Source: Chryseosolibacter sp040902445 (GTDB lineage Bacteria > Bacteroidota > Bacteroidia > Cytophagales > Cyclobacteriaceae). From it: a stretch of 64,000 nt of DNA. The DNA lies in contig JBBDXJ010000302.1 of assembly GCA_040902445.1 (NCBI GenBank), positions 6,195 to 70,194 of the forward strand, given 5' to 3'. The notes beneath the pieces were generated by a model, which saw only the letters and a program-made list of their open reading frames with translations, was not told the DNA's origin and ran no database searches. How positions within the stretch are numbered: the stretch's first letter is position 1; the number at the start of each line of letters is the position of its first letter. Positions 16,707 to 25,026 of this stretch are shown one piece after another. The position numbers and the translations under genes are program-made.

Positions 16707-17301
16707 AGCGAGCTGTGGTTAAGTACCGACGACAATCCGGAAAACAAAGTGAGGATCGCGCACATTACCGGAGCGACTAACTACCAGGAGTTTGATAAAT
16801 TCAGCAGCCAGCACTCGGTTGAAATTCCTTTAATTCAGGGTAAAACTTACTACATCGAAGCGCTGCATAAGCAAGGTGTGGGGTCAGATCACATTACAGT
16901 CGCATGGCAGCGGCCCGATGCAGGGTTTGATTATCCTATAGACGGCCAATACCTTTCACCCTTCGCATCTAATAATTCCACATCAACGGCAAGGGCCAGT
17001 AACACCACAGATCCAGTTGCAGACGCCCGGTTCCAGCAAATCAATGTGTACCCAAATCCCGTCCAAAGCGGTAATCGTGAATTAAACATCGCCGGATATG
17101 ATGGTATTGAAGAAAGCGTTGAGACGGACGTGGAGATCATTAACATAAGGGGTGAAGTAGTCTATACCGAAAAGATTTTATGTGGTGGAACTGTGGCTCT
17201 TATGCAATGAATATCAATAAACTACTTGTTCCTGGTTTGTACCACGTCAACCTGAAGACGAATGGGGTCAGGTTGTCTAAACGCTTACTCGTGAAGCAGT
17301 G
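16707..17301 (+). pseudogene. PA14 domain plus T9SS sorting-domain tail, truncated and frameshifted
   Basis: C-terminal part of a large secreted protein. SELWLSTDDNPENKVRIAHI then GKTYYIEALHKQGVGSDHIT and VAWQRPD are the carbohydrate-binding PA14 domain. A Ser/Asn/Thr linker leads to INVYPNPVQSGNRELNI, the opening of a type A sorting domain for type IX secretion. The frame breaks near 17180 (premature TGA at 17208-17210); the remainder, MNINKLLVPGLYHVNLKTNG then VRLSKRLLVKQ, continues in another frame to TGA 17299-17301. The N-terminal catalytic part is gone: the fragment begins at the same point where the YCII remnant on the other strand ends (about 16703), indicating one deletion or recombination scar. 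Confidence 0.7.
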
Positions 17302-17348
17302 AAATAGCCACCGTCAATTAAGTTTAGTAATCATTGTAAACCTTCATA

Positions 17349-17387
17349 CAAGCAAACGTGCCCATCAAACCTGGGCGCGTTTGCTTG
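17349..17387. terminator. Long perfect RNA hairpin without U-tract
   Basis: CAAGCAAACGTGCCCA (17349-17364) and TGGGCGCGTTTGCTTG (17372-17387) pair over 16 positions (one G-U) with a 7-nt loop. It lies 48 bp after the T9SS remnant stop and probably was its terminator, although no T run follows. Confidence 0.5.
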
Positions 17388-17461
17388 CAGAGGAGGAGGG
17401 AGTTTGCCTGTCCTGCGCTTGTCGAGGTAAGCCCTCAGGCTAAGCGTTGGATCCCGATAGA

Positions 17462-17608
17462 CACAATCCCCCGGCGCTATCTGCCAGTACTCCGTTAAAG
17501 GAAAATGGTGATCTCTCATCCTTGATGGTAGAAGACATTAAGCGCTTTTTAACAAACGAGACTAATCGAGTGCAGCAATCTCGGGATGGTTTATGGCACC
17601 GCGACTTC
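17462..17608 (+). pseudogene. Diverged copy of part of the 30.9-kb esterase N-terminus
   Basis: Encodes PALSASTPLKENGDLSSLMV then EDIKRFLTNETNRVQQSRDG and LWHRDF, matching residues about 43-88 of the esterase at 30907 with scattered substitutions. No signal peptide or start is attached. It is more diverged than the second copy at 17893-18197, so it is an older duplication. Confidence 0.7.
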
Positions 17609-17715
17609 AAGAGTGTTAATGGATATTCGGATGAGGAGGTGAAGAAGATAGTTGATCTTCTTTATGCATTTTCGGAGCGGTCAATAGAGCACGCGGAAAA
17701 TAAAAAACGAAAACG
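17609..17715 (+). pseudogene. C-terminal piece of the small helical protein family
   Basis: In frame with the preceding esterase fragment: VNGYSDEEVKKIVDLLYAFS then ERSIEHAENKKRKRR. This aligns with NGNEYTDEEEEIKKIIVFL of the ORF at 11157-11365, and at DNA level with 23612-23700, where the same piece also precedes the DUF4185 5' region. Confidence 0.5.
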
Positions 17716-17720
17716 CCGAT

Positions 17721-17880
17721 GTAAAAACTTTTCATTTACTTTGCTCCTGTAGCCAAGCCATTCCAGACGATGCGGAGTACACTCTTTTGTCTTGTGTTTA
17801 TCGATTTTCTTTTAGGCGCCCTCATACTGAGTAGACCGGGCCGAAGAATGGACGGCATTGTTTAAACGTACTCAGGGTCT
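17721..17880 (+). pseudogene. Copy of the 5' region of the 23.76-kb DUF4185 gene, internally deleted
   Basis: TTCATTTACTTTG... CCATTCCAGACGATGCGGAGTACAC (spacer 17731-17780) matches the leader and start codon of the gene at 23762, and GGGCCGAAGAATGGACGGCA with the following CTCAGGG matches its codons about 35-50. The bases between (lipobox and linker, about 70 bp) are missing and the frame is broken, so it is non-functional. Confidence 0.65.
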
Positions 17881-17892
17881 TAAAAATATAAA

Positions 17893-18197
17893 ATAAATGA
17901 CTTACCAATGACGAGCAAGATTGATCGATTTTTGGAAATATTATACGTCGTTTGGCGTTGGGTGTCGTATGATGCGAATTGCTATTCTTCTATTCGTTTT
18001 TCATGTTGACTACTCCTCCGCCTCTGCACAATCCCCGGCTCTATCTGCCAGCACTCCTTTAAAGGAAAAGGGTGATCTCTCATCCTTGATGGTGGAAGGC
18101 ATTGACCGCTTTTTAACGAGCGAGACAAATCGTGTGCAGCAATCGCGGGCTGGTTTGTGGCATCGCGACTTCTCCAGTGCTGAGGCATTTAATAAAT
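17893..18197 (+). pseudogene. Recent copy of the esterase gene 5' end
   Basis: Near-identical to 30897-31197: leader, start codon, signal peptide (MRIAILLFVFHVDYSSASAQ) and the first ~96 codons. From about 18026 to 18197 I see no differences from the 30.9-kb gene, so the duplication is recent. One extra T in the early coding part breaks the upstream start frame, leaving an ATG at 17968 for MRIAILL as the usable start. Identity stops abruptly at 18197, where an unrelated TlpA-like gene begins in another frame; the resulting product would terminate at 18253. Confidence 0.8.
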
Positions 18198-19242
18198 TCA
18201 CGTTGAAGTACATCATCCGACTATCCTTGACCATGCAGATCAACGGTTTATAGTCCTCCCAGGTGATACTGTTAAGGTAAAAGTTGTGGAAATTGCTGGT
18301 CAACCAAGATTAAACTTTGAGGGACCAAAAAGCCTTGAACACAGTTTCTTATCAGAGTTAGCGGAAGAAATAGGATGGTTTCCCGTTTCCGAGTATTTAA
18401 TTGATGAAAAATCCGTCGGAAAATACAAAACGGAGGCCACGAATCATTTTGACTCCTCCCTCGTTTTTCTTGAAAACTATTTTACGTTCAAATCAGGGCC
18501 TTTCGAAACAGTTGCACGGGATTTTTTGACCATTCGATATTATCACGAACTAATCTATCCAGTAAGTTCAGGAAAGATTTCCAAAGAAAAATTCCTTCCA
18601 GGATATTTTGATCCGGTCGACTTTACCTTTTTTATAAAAGCAGAACTTTTAGGCTTCCGGGAATTTATTATACTCGTCTCATATTATAACAGGTACTTTT
18701 ATTCTTTGCTTTCACCACAAGTTAATTTCTATGATTCTGCCGCAATATCTGCTGAGATACAGTCTGCAAGCCTCAATTTTGAAGGAGAGGTAAAAGATCA
18801 TTTGTTATTATTCACTTCTCACGTTTGGCGCAGAACGGGACAGGGGAAAACAAAGCACAAACAGACCAGTTATATCGATATCTTAAGACAGCTTTTAAGG
18901 ACGAACCTCATCGTGTCAAACAAATCGATAATTTTAAAAAGGGACTTTGACACAATTGATAGACCTCTACCAAAAGAGATATTGGCCCAACAATTAAAAA
19001 CTCAAAACGGGACGTACGTGTCATTGAATGAAGTACTTGCGTCAAATGATGCAGTGTATGTGGACTTCTGGGCGAGTTGGTGTGGTCCTTGTCTCAGCGA
19101 AATGCCGTATGAGAATCAACTCATTTCTGAATTCAAAGGAAAGCAAATTAAGTTCATTCTTATTTCGATAGACAAGGATGCAAAAGAATGGCGAAAAGGA
19201 CTCGCAAAGGCAAATGTGCTGGGCACCATCGATGACCGTTAA
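18196..19242 (+). pseudogene. TlpA-like thioredoxin-fold protein, truncated at both ends
   Basis: Periplasmic thiol-disulfide oxidoreductase-like protein of the Bacteroidota TlpA/AhpC type. The coding frame enters at the junction (IHVEVHHPTILDHADQRFIV LPGDTVKVKV), consistent with the N-terminal DUF4369-like domain, runs through a helical middle (about 300 residues) and reaches the thioredoxin motif VDFWASWCGPCLSEMPYENQ. It stops at AKANVLGTIDDR, about 40-50 residues short of a normal TlpA C-terminus (last beta strand and helix, cis-Pro region). There is no own start codon or signal peptide: the 5' end was replaced by the duplicated esterase start. A GTG at 18286 could initiate, but export would be lost. 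Confidence 0.7.
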
Positions 19243-19310
19243 CAGATGAGACAGGGGGGATAACAAAATATAAATGAAATTTAAAAGATAAAGTAGGTAA
19301 CTTTAGATTA

Positions 19311-19670
19311 ATGAGATCAATTGTTATTCTGGTCCTTTCTGTTTTTTCCTTCGCCTGGGTCGGGGCGCAGCCATCAGTCGCATTGGATCATGGCCCGGAA
19401 TATTTTCCTCCTCCTGACGCCCAGGGTGGCTGGAGAACTTTGACCGATACGAAGGAGATAAGGAAGATTGCGGGCATGGACAGAGACAAGCTGGATGATG
19501 CCTTTGCCTTCATCAGAACCACTACGCGAAACGGCGGTCTCCTTGTGGTTCGTCATGGATATCTGGTTTATGAAAATTATTTTGGGAAGGGACAGCGGCA
19601 TGCCACGCCGAATTTGGGGTCGTGTCGGAAATCGTTTACTTGGCCGAAGAGTGATTTAGGGGTCCGCTGA
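19311..19670 (+). pseudogene. N-terminal fragment of a secreted serine hydrolase (beta-lactamase class C-like)
   Basis: Signal peptide MRSIVILVLSVFSFAWVGAQ, then MDRDKLDDAFAFIRTTTRNG and LLVVRHGYLVYENYFGKGQ, the entry to the serine beta-lactamase/transpeptidase-like fold of secreted esterases. The sequence reaches the expected nucleophile region (NLGSCRKSFTW, where S/C-x-x-K-S-F-T-S is usual) and then breaks into unrelated sequence and a stop at 19668-19670. The rest of the ~350-residue domain, including the YxN motif, is absent. It is a 3' truncation, not an assembly-edge effect. Confidence 0.65.
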
Positions 19671-19840
19671 TACAGATCCAAGAATAGAAGAGATATCGCC
19701 AGGGCTTTTGGAAAAATAAATGAATGGCTAAGACGCTGTTGTCTTTTTCCCGACTATCAACTAATTCTTCCCGTCAAGGAATTGAGTTCCGGACAAGGAA
19801 GTTCCGTGATAAATTTGAATATCACTTCAACTCTATTATC

Positions 19841-20998
19841 GTGAAAAAGCCAATCGAAAACACGCCCAATTCAAGAAGGGAATTTGCCCGCAAGATCACA
19901 GCCGGCATTGCCGGTGCCAGTTTGGTGGGTGCTACATCACCCGCTGAAAGCGCAGTGCCCGCTCCTGCGAAGCCTAAGAAAAACCTGCTGCAACACGTAG
20001 GAGCCGACTACCATGTGGTGATGGCTGATCCATCCATGGGCTGGAATGAAAAACAAAAGTATTGGACGACAAAGAAAAACTTCGAATACCACGAACGTTG
20101 TGGAGTACGTCACTTCACCAACATCATGAGCGGCGTGTGGAACGCTGATGACATGAAACGATGGAAAGATGATTGCGACAAGGACGGCAAAGTGTGGGAA
20201 GCGATCCGGATGGATTCGTCGTACATATTCGCAAAAGCACGTCCGGATCAGGAGAAAAAACTGGCTGAGGTAGCCGACAACATCCGCAAGGCATCGGCCG
20301 TTGGTGTGAAAGTTATAACGATGCACTGGACGTTGATTCCGATTCGCCGCAACGGGCACACAGACGGTCGCGGTGGTTCAAGCTATCATTCTTTCAGACT
20401 GGAAGACAACTGGAAAGATCTTCCCGTTGAAAAATACGGTGTGGTGAAGTATGATGAATACTGGGACCGCATCACTTACTTTCTGAAAAACATTATCCCA
20501 GTCTGTGTGCAGCATGATGTGAGGTTGGGCGTCCATCCTTACGATCCCCCAGGACTGCCACGCGGCTACCAGGGAGTAGACACATGGGATTGTGCGCCGA
20601 CTTCTGTTTTTGATTCATTGAAGAAGTACGAAGCGATTGTCGACAGTCCTTACAACGGGTTCCAGCTTTGCCTGGGTACAGTGATGGAAGGATTAAAGAA
20701 CCCGAAGACTGAGCTGCTGCCGATCGTGAAGTACTTCGCTGAGAAGGGAAAGATCTACCAGATCCATATGCGGAACATCAAGGGCGGTCTGGGCAATTTC
20801 GAAGAAGTCTACATCGACGAAGGGGAAGCGAACTTCATTGAAGTGATCCGCATCCTTCGCGACGCGAATTATTCATGGTCCATTTGTCCTGATCATTGTC
20901 CGACACACCCCGACGACCCCGGAGGATTGCAGGCTTTCGCCCAGGCTTTTGGTTATATTAAGGGATTGATCGACGCGGCGAACGCTGAGGTAGCGTAG
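19841..20998 (+). CDS. Exported mannonate dehydratase-like TIM-barrel protein
   Basis: Xylose-isomerase-like/UxuA-type TIM barrel. UxuA dehydrates D-mannonate to 2-keto-3-deoxygluconate with Mn2+. The frame is open from 19724, but the GTG at 19841 gives MKKPIENTPNSRREFARKI, a twin-arginine signal followed by AGIAGASLVGA, so I use it. UxuA-like features: GVRHFTNIMSGVW near the N-terminus, LGVHPYDPPGLPRGYQGVD, FQLCLGTVMEGL, and the C-terminal metal and substrate block IYQIHMRNIKGGLGNFEEVY then SICPDHCPTHPDDPGGLQAF. The canonical enzyme is cytoplasmic; a TAT-exported form is unusual. One base separates it from the next gene, so it heads a three-gene operon with a copper protein and a sugar-dehydrogenase-like propeller. 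Confidence 0.8.
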   Translation: MKKPIENTPNSRREFARKITAGIAGASLVGATSPAESAVPAPAKPKKNLLQHVGADYHVVMADPSMGWNEKQKYWTTKKNFEYHERCGVRHFTNIMSGVWNADDMKRWKDDCDKDGKVWEAIRMDSSYIFAKARPDQEKKLAEVADNIRKASAVGVKVITMHWTLIPIRRNGHTDGRGGSSYHSFRLEDNWKDLPVEKYGVVKYDEYWDRITYFLKNIIPVCVQHDVRLGVHPYDPPGLPRGYQGVDTWDCAPTSVFDSLKKYEAIVDSPYNGFQLCLGTVMEGLKNPKTELLPIVKYFAEKGKIYQIHMRNIKGGLGNFEEVYIDEGEANFIEVIRILRDANYSWSICPDHCPTHPDDPGGLQAFAQAFGYIKGLIDAANAEVA

Positions 20999-20999
20999 C

Positions 21000-22082
21000 A
21001 TGAAAATAACTAAGGTATTGTTCTTCCTGTGCTTCATCGGATACTCCCAATTGTCATTTCCACAGGCAGAGGTAGGAATCGAAAGAGAGCTTGAGATCAA
21101 AGCCATTGCGGGGTTGAAATTCGATCTCTCGCGGATCATGGTGAAACCCGGTGAGCGCATCAGGCTCACACTGGCGAACGTCGACGAGATGGATCATAAC
21201 CTCGTGATCACGAAACCGGGAGCGCGACAGGAAGTAGTGGATGCATCACACAAGCTGGGAGTAAATGGTCCGAAGCAGAATTATATTCCGGTATCGGACA
21301 AAGTGTTGTGGTCGGTTCGCATCGTAACACCAGGCCAATCGGCATACATTATTTTTCAGGCACCGACGAAAGAAGATGTGTACCCTTACGTTTGCACGTT
21401 TCCCGGGCACGGACTCGTGATGTACGGTGCCATGTATGTGACGACAAAAGATCTTCCTCCCCTGGAAGAAGATCCCAATGTACCACCCGTCGACATGGAA
21501 CATCATCATGCTGTGGCAGACTTGCATCCTTACAAAACGACACCTCCATATTTATACAGGATATTCATGCCCGACGCAGGACCTGCGGCAATTGCTGTGA
21601 GCCTGCCGAACCAGTTGTCGTATTGCTGGGACGCGGGATCGTGTCGGCTGCGTTATGCATGGCAGGGAGAATTCCTCGATCCAAAGAATTACTTCGATAA
21701 GAAAGCAGAGAAGTATGCGAAGATCCCGGGTACTATCTTCTACCGCGACAAGACAACATATCCGTTAAAATTCTCTGTCGACAAAAATCCCGTTGTCGAC
21801 TTCAAGGGATACAAGCTGATAGACCGCTATCCGGAATTTCATTATACCATTGATGGCAGTGATGTATATGAACTGATCAAACCGAAAGAAGATGGCAGCG
21901 GGCTCATTCGTTCGTTCAAAGTGCCGGAAGCGACGCAGCCACTGTACTTTGTTTTTGACAACAGTGATGGCGCTGAGTATACGACTTCAAAAGGAAAGAT
22001 CAATGGTAATCAAATCCATCTGACTGCCGACGATGCGCATGAGTTTGTTATTGTTATGACCAGTAAAGAAACAGCGAAATGA
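21000..22082 (+). CDS. Azurin/auracyanin-like blue-copper protein with C-terminal extension
   Basis: Sec-exported electron carrier. The plastocyanin/azurin domain spans about 30-148: first copper ligand His66 in DEMDHNLVITKPG, then Cys132, His137 and Met141 in YVCTFPGHGLVMYGAM, exactly the azurin C-x4-H-x3-M spacing. After a linker with MEHHHAVADLHPYKTTPPYL, a second ~200-residue beta-rich domain begins (FMPDAGPAAIAVSLPNQLSY then CWDAGSCRLRYAWQGEF), which recurs in Bacteroidota next to sorbosone-dehydrogenase-like proteins and probably contacts a partner. Its stop overlaps the following start (ATGA at 22079-22082), so translation is coupled. Together with the propeller it likely forms a periplasmic electron-transfer pair; the electron donor is inferred. 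Confidence 0.85.
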   Translation: MKITKVLFFLCFIGYSQLSFPQAEVGIERELEIKAIAGLKFDLSRIMVKPGERIRLTLANVDEMDHNLVITKPGARQEVVDASHKLGVNGPKQNYIPVSDKVLWSVRIVTPGQSAYIIFQAPTKEDVYPYVCTFPGHGLVMYGAMYVTTKDLPPLEEDPNVPPVDMEHHHAVADLHPYKTTPPYLYRIFMPDAGPAAIAVSLPNQLSYCWDAGSCRLRYAWQGEFLDPKNYFDKKAEKYAKIPGTIFYRDKTTYPLKFSVDKNPVVDFKGYKLIDRYPEFHYTIDGSDVYELIKPKEDGSGLIRSFKVPEATQPLYFVFDNSDGAEYTTSKGKINGNQIHLTADDAHEFVIVMTSKETAK

Positions 22083-23593
22083 AAAAGCTTGGTAAATGGA
22101 TGATCCTTGCTATGCTCGTGACCAGCTGTGAAAAGACATCAGAATATCCGGACGCGAAAGTTCCATACATGGTGGAGACAATTCAAATGCCCCCGGGGCT
22201 GCATGCCGAGACTGGTGGCATTGCATTCTTACCGGATGGACGACTCATTGCCTGTTTCCTTCGCGGAGAGGTGATGATCTACAATCCTGAAACGAAAGAG
22301 TGGAAACTTTTTGCAGAGGGATTACACGAGCCGCTGGGTGTGTTGCCGGTAAGTGAATCGGAAATCCTCGTAATGCAAAAACCGGAGTTGACCAGACTGA
22401 AAGACACGGACCGTGACGGACAGGCTGACGTGTATGAAACAGCTACCGATGATTTCGGAATGGTAGGCAACTACCACGAGTGGACATACGGACCGGTGAA
22501 AGACCGTGATGGCAATCTGGTCATCTCGTTTAACACAGCGTCAGAGTGGGGAATTATTATGGATGAAGTGCGTGGCATGCTCGACACGACACTCGTCCCG
22601 TTCAAACCTAAACAAAAATTTGCGGCTGTGCCGTACCGTGGCTGGGTTGCGAAGCTGACACCTTCCGGTGAATTCATTCCTTATGCTTATGGATTTCGTT
22701 CCCCGAGCGGACTGCTCATCACACCCGACCATTCATTGTTCGTTGCCGACAACCAGGGCGACTGGGTGGGAACAAGCACACTATTTAAAGTTGAGCAAAA
22801 TAAATTCTATGGACATCCTGCCAGCATGATCTGGGTTCCTGGATGGAACAAAGGAGATCCGTCACAACTTCCTGTTGAGGAACTGAACGCTGAGCGCCAA
22901 CGCGCTGTGGTACAGTTTCCACACGGTATTATGGCTGCCTCACCGACGCAACCGGTGTTCGACAATACTGAGGGAGCTTTCGGTCCGTTCACCGGACAAA
23001 TCCTTGTCGGGGAAATGAACCAGGAGCGGATCATCCGCGTGATGCTGGAGGAAGTAGACGGCGTATGGCAGGGCGCGTGTATTCCATTCATCGATAAGCA
23101 TGGACTGCGCAAAGGCAACAATCGTCTTGCGTTCTCACCTGACGGCAGCCTGTATGTAGGCCAGGTACAGCATGGCTTTGTCGGCGACACAGGAATTCAA
23201 CGGATCGTTTTCACCGGCAAAGACCCGGTGGACATTTACAGCATGAACATCACTGACGAAGGTTTCGATCTGCACTTCACTCAACCGATGGACGCAACGA
23301 TCTTGGGTGATACTTCCAACTACCACTTCCGACACTATTATTATGAGTACCACCTTAGGTACGGTTCCGACCAGTTCGATGTACAAAAAGTAAGTGTAAA
23401 ATACATCGAGGTCAGTGATGACGGAAAAACGGCCTCCTTGAAACTGGAGAACTTGAAGCCGGGTTACATTTATGAGTTGACGGTGGGTGAGTTGAAGTCG
23501 GAAGAGGGCGAGGTGTTGGAGAATAGATTGGTTTGTTATACGGTAAATTCACTCCGGTCGGGGCGGAGTGGTACACCCTCTCTGGCCTATTAA
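22079..23593 (+). CDS. Lipoprotein sorbosone/glucose dehydrogenase-like beta-propeller
   Basis: Six-bladed propeller of the PQQ-sorbosone dehydrogenase/DUF7133 type found in large heme-containing membrane proteins of Planctomycetes and Bacteroidota. Lipobox AMLVTSC, then MPPGLHAETGGIAFLPDGRL (blade 1), LTRLKDTDRDGQADVYETA (calcium-loop-like DTDRDGQAD), YHEWTYGPVKDRDGNLVISF, YAYGFRSPSGLLITPDHSLF and FVADNQGDWVGTSTLFKVEQ. The His of NYHEW and the Arg of GFRSP correspond to substrate and PQQ residues in the family. Residues about 400-495 form an Ig-like C-terminal domain. No CxxCH heme motif, so electrons would pass to the upstream copper protein. The last ~12 residues (SGRSGTPSLAY) look appended from repeat DNA. 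Confidence 0.85.
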   Translation: MKKLGKWMILAMLVTSCEKTSEYPDAKVPYMVETIQMPPGLHAETGGIAFLPDGRLIACFLRGEVMIYNPETKEWKLFAEGLHEPLGVLPVSESEILVMQKPELTRLKDTDRDGQADVYETATDDFGMVGNYHEWTYGPVKDRDGNLVISFNTASEWGIIMDEVRGMLDTTLVPFKPKQKFAAVPYRGWVAKLTPSGEFIPYAYGFRSPSGLLITPDHSLFVADNQGDWVGTSTLFKVEQNKFYGHPASMIWVPGWNKGDPSQLPVEELNAERQRAVVQFPHGIMAASPTQPVFDNTEGAFGPFTGQILVGEMNQERIIRVMLEEVDGVWQGACIPFIDKHGLRKGNNRLAFSPDGSLYVGQVQHGFVGDTGIQRIVFTGKDPVDIYSMNITDEGFDLHFTQPMDATILGDTSNYHFRHYYYEYHLRYGSDQFDVQKVSVKYIEVSDDGKTASLKLENLKPGYIYELTVGELKSEEGEVLENRLVCYTVNSLRSGRSGTPSLAY

Positions 23594-23611
23594 TTTAGAT
23601 ATTACTCCAAT

Positions 23612-23700
23612 ACCCATATTCAGATGAGGACGTGAAGAAGATGTTGATTTTCCTTATACATTTTCTGAGCTGTCAATAGCGGACTCGGAAATAAAAACCG
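23612..23700 (+). pseudogene. Decayed copy of the small helical protein C-terminus
   Basis: PYSDEDVKKMLIFLIHFLSC then stop, matching GYSDEEVKKIVDLLYAFSER at 17620 over about 80 bp with many substitutions and an in-frame TAG. It directly precedes the leader of the DUF4185 gene, the same order as at 17.6-17.9 kb. Confidence 0.5.
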
Positions 23701-23761
23701 ATGTGAAAAGTTTTCATTTACTTTGTTCTACTTTGTTCCTCTAGCCAAACCATTCCAGACG

Positions 23762-24952
23762 ATGCGGAGTACACACTTTTGCTTTGTGTTTACCGGTTTT
23801 CTTTTTATTTCCTGTGCGGTAAAAAAAGAAACGCAGGAAACACCAGAGACGCCATCATACCGGGTAGAACGGGCCGAAGAATGGACGGCATTGTTTAACC
23901 GTACTCAGGGTTGGTTCGGAGGAGATGGAATTTTTGCTATTCCGTTTTCGGGTGTGGATAATGGAAGCTCCGCGCCAGGGGATAGTATCCTGTTCCTTTT
24001 CAGCGATACCATGGTAGGAGAAATTGATGACGGACGATTAAAGCCTGGCTATGTTATGATCAATAATTCCTGTATGATATTAGACGGTGAGGAACCTGAA
24101 AATGATCGGACCAGGTTTCTGGTGAATTCTGATAAGGATGGGAAACCAGCCACGCTTTTTGTACCTAACGCGGTTACAACGCAGGCAGGAGATTATTATT
24201 GGCTAGGGGATGGATTTGTCAACTCTGCTCATGATAGCAGCCTTTGCATTTTTGCTTATCGAATTCGAAACACAAATGACAATTCAGTTTTCCCTTTCCG
24301 GGAAGTAGGCAATGACCTTATCATTATTCCTCGTGGAAGTAAGTACCCGTTTTCGAATCACCACCAGCTACAATTGCCGTTCTCGGGCAGTGATTCGCTG
24401 ACAACCTCATTCGGTGTTGGTGTATTTGCTAATACTGAAGCAGCACGCGTACAGGATCCGGACGGTTTTATATATATCTATGGAGTCCGCGGGCGCTCGA
24501 AACAGCTTGTGGCAGCGAGAGTAAAATCAGATTCTTTGGAAAATTTCACAGCATGGAAATTCCACTACGGAAACAGTACATGGTCTTCTGCAAGCGATGC
24601 AGCAACACCGATTGCAGATAGTGTATCAAACGAGCTCAGCGTGACACAAATTTATAAGGGTCAATATGCATTAATCTACCAGCTTGCGGGTCTGATGCCT
24701 ACGATCTATATGCAAATCGGTCCAACTCCGGTGGGCCCCTTTGGACCACGTCAAAAAGTATGGAGCACGAGTGATGACATAAAAGAAGCGGATTTGTTTG
24801 CCTACAACGCCAAGGCTCATCCAGCCATTTCAAAGCCGGGCGAATTACTAGTCAGCTATAATGTTAACAGCTTTAAGTTTTTACAGCAGATCGAAAAGAT
24901 ACCTAACTTATATCGCCCGCGGTTTGTGCGTATCGTCTTTCATCAAAAGTGA
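23762..24952 (+). CDS. DUF4185 lipoprotein (GH43/GH117-like five-bladed propeller)
   Basis: DUF4185 protein, a secreted five-bladed beta-propeller related to glycoside hydrolase clans with GH43/GH32-like folds. The ATG at 23762 starts MRSTHFCFVFTGFLFISCAV, a lipobox signal (Cys18), preferred over the longer frame from 23723. Characteristic blades: WFGGDGIFAIPFSG, DSILFLFSDTMVGEIDDGRL, GDYYWLGDGFVNSA, FGVGVFANTEAARVQDPDGF then IYIYGVRGRSKQLVAARV, and LSVTQIYKGQYALIYQLAG with PVGPFGPRQKVW. The Asp residues in FSDT and QDPDG are possible catalytic or binding residues. Enzymatic activity for the family is not settled. Its leader and first codons were copied to 17.7-17.9 kb. Confidence 0.85.
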   Translation: MRSTHFCFVFTGFLFISCAVKKETQETPETPSYRVERAEEWTALFNRTQGWFGGDGIFAIPFSGVDNGSSAPGDSILFLFSDTMVGEIDDGRLKPGYVMINNSCMILDGEEPENDRTRFLVNSDKDGKPATLFVPNAVTTQAGDYYWLGDGFVNSAHDSSLCIFAYRIRNTNDNSVFPFREVGNDLIIIPRGSKYPFSNHHQLQLPFSGSDSLTTSFGVGVFANTEAARVQDPDGFIYIYGVRGRSKQLVAARVKSDSLENFTAWKFHYGNSTWSSASDAATPIADSVSNELSVTQIYKGQYALIYQLAGLMPTIYMQIGPTPVGPFGPRQKVWSTSDDIKEADLFAYNAKAHPAISKPGELLVSYNVNSFKFLQQIEKIPNLYRPRFVRIVFHQK

Positions 24953-25026
24953 TCCTGTCCTAAGCAGTATAATGGAAATATGTCTACAACTTTTATCTGA
25001 AAGTACCGAATCCGTCAGCTCAGGTT

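Noticed and set aside
19787..19817. Bacteroidota promoter (TAAATTTG -7 element) before the mannonate-dehydratase-like gene
   Set aside because: The -7-like TAAATTTG is there, but no TTTG element was found at the proper distance upstream, so it may be chance.
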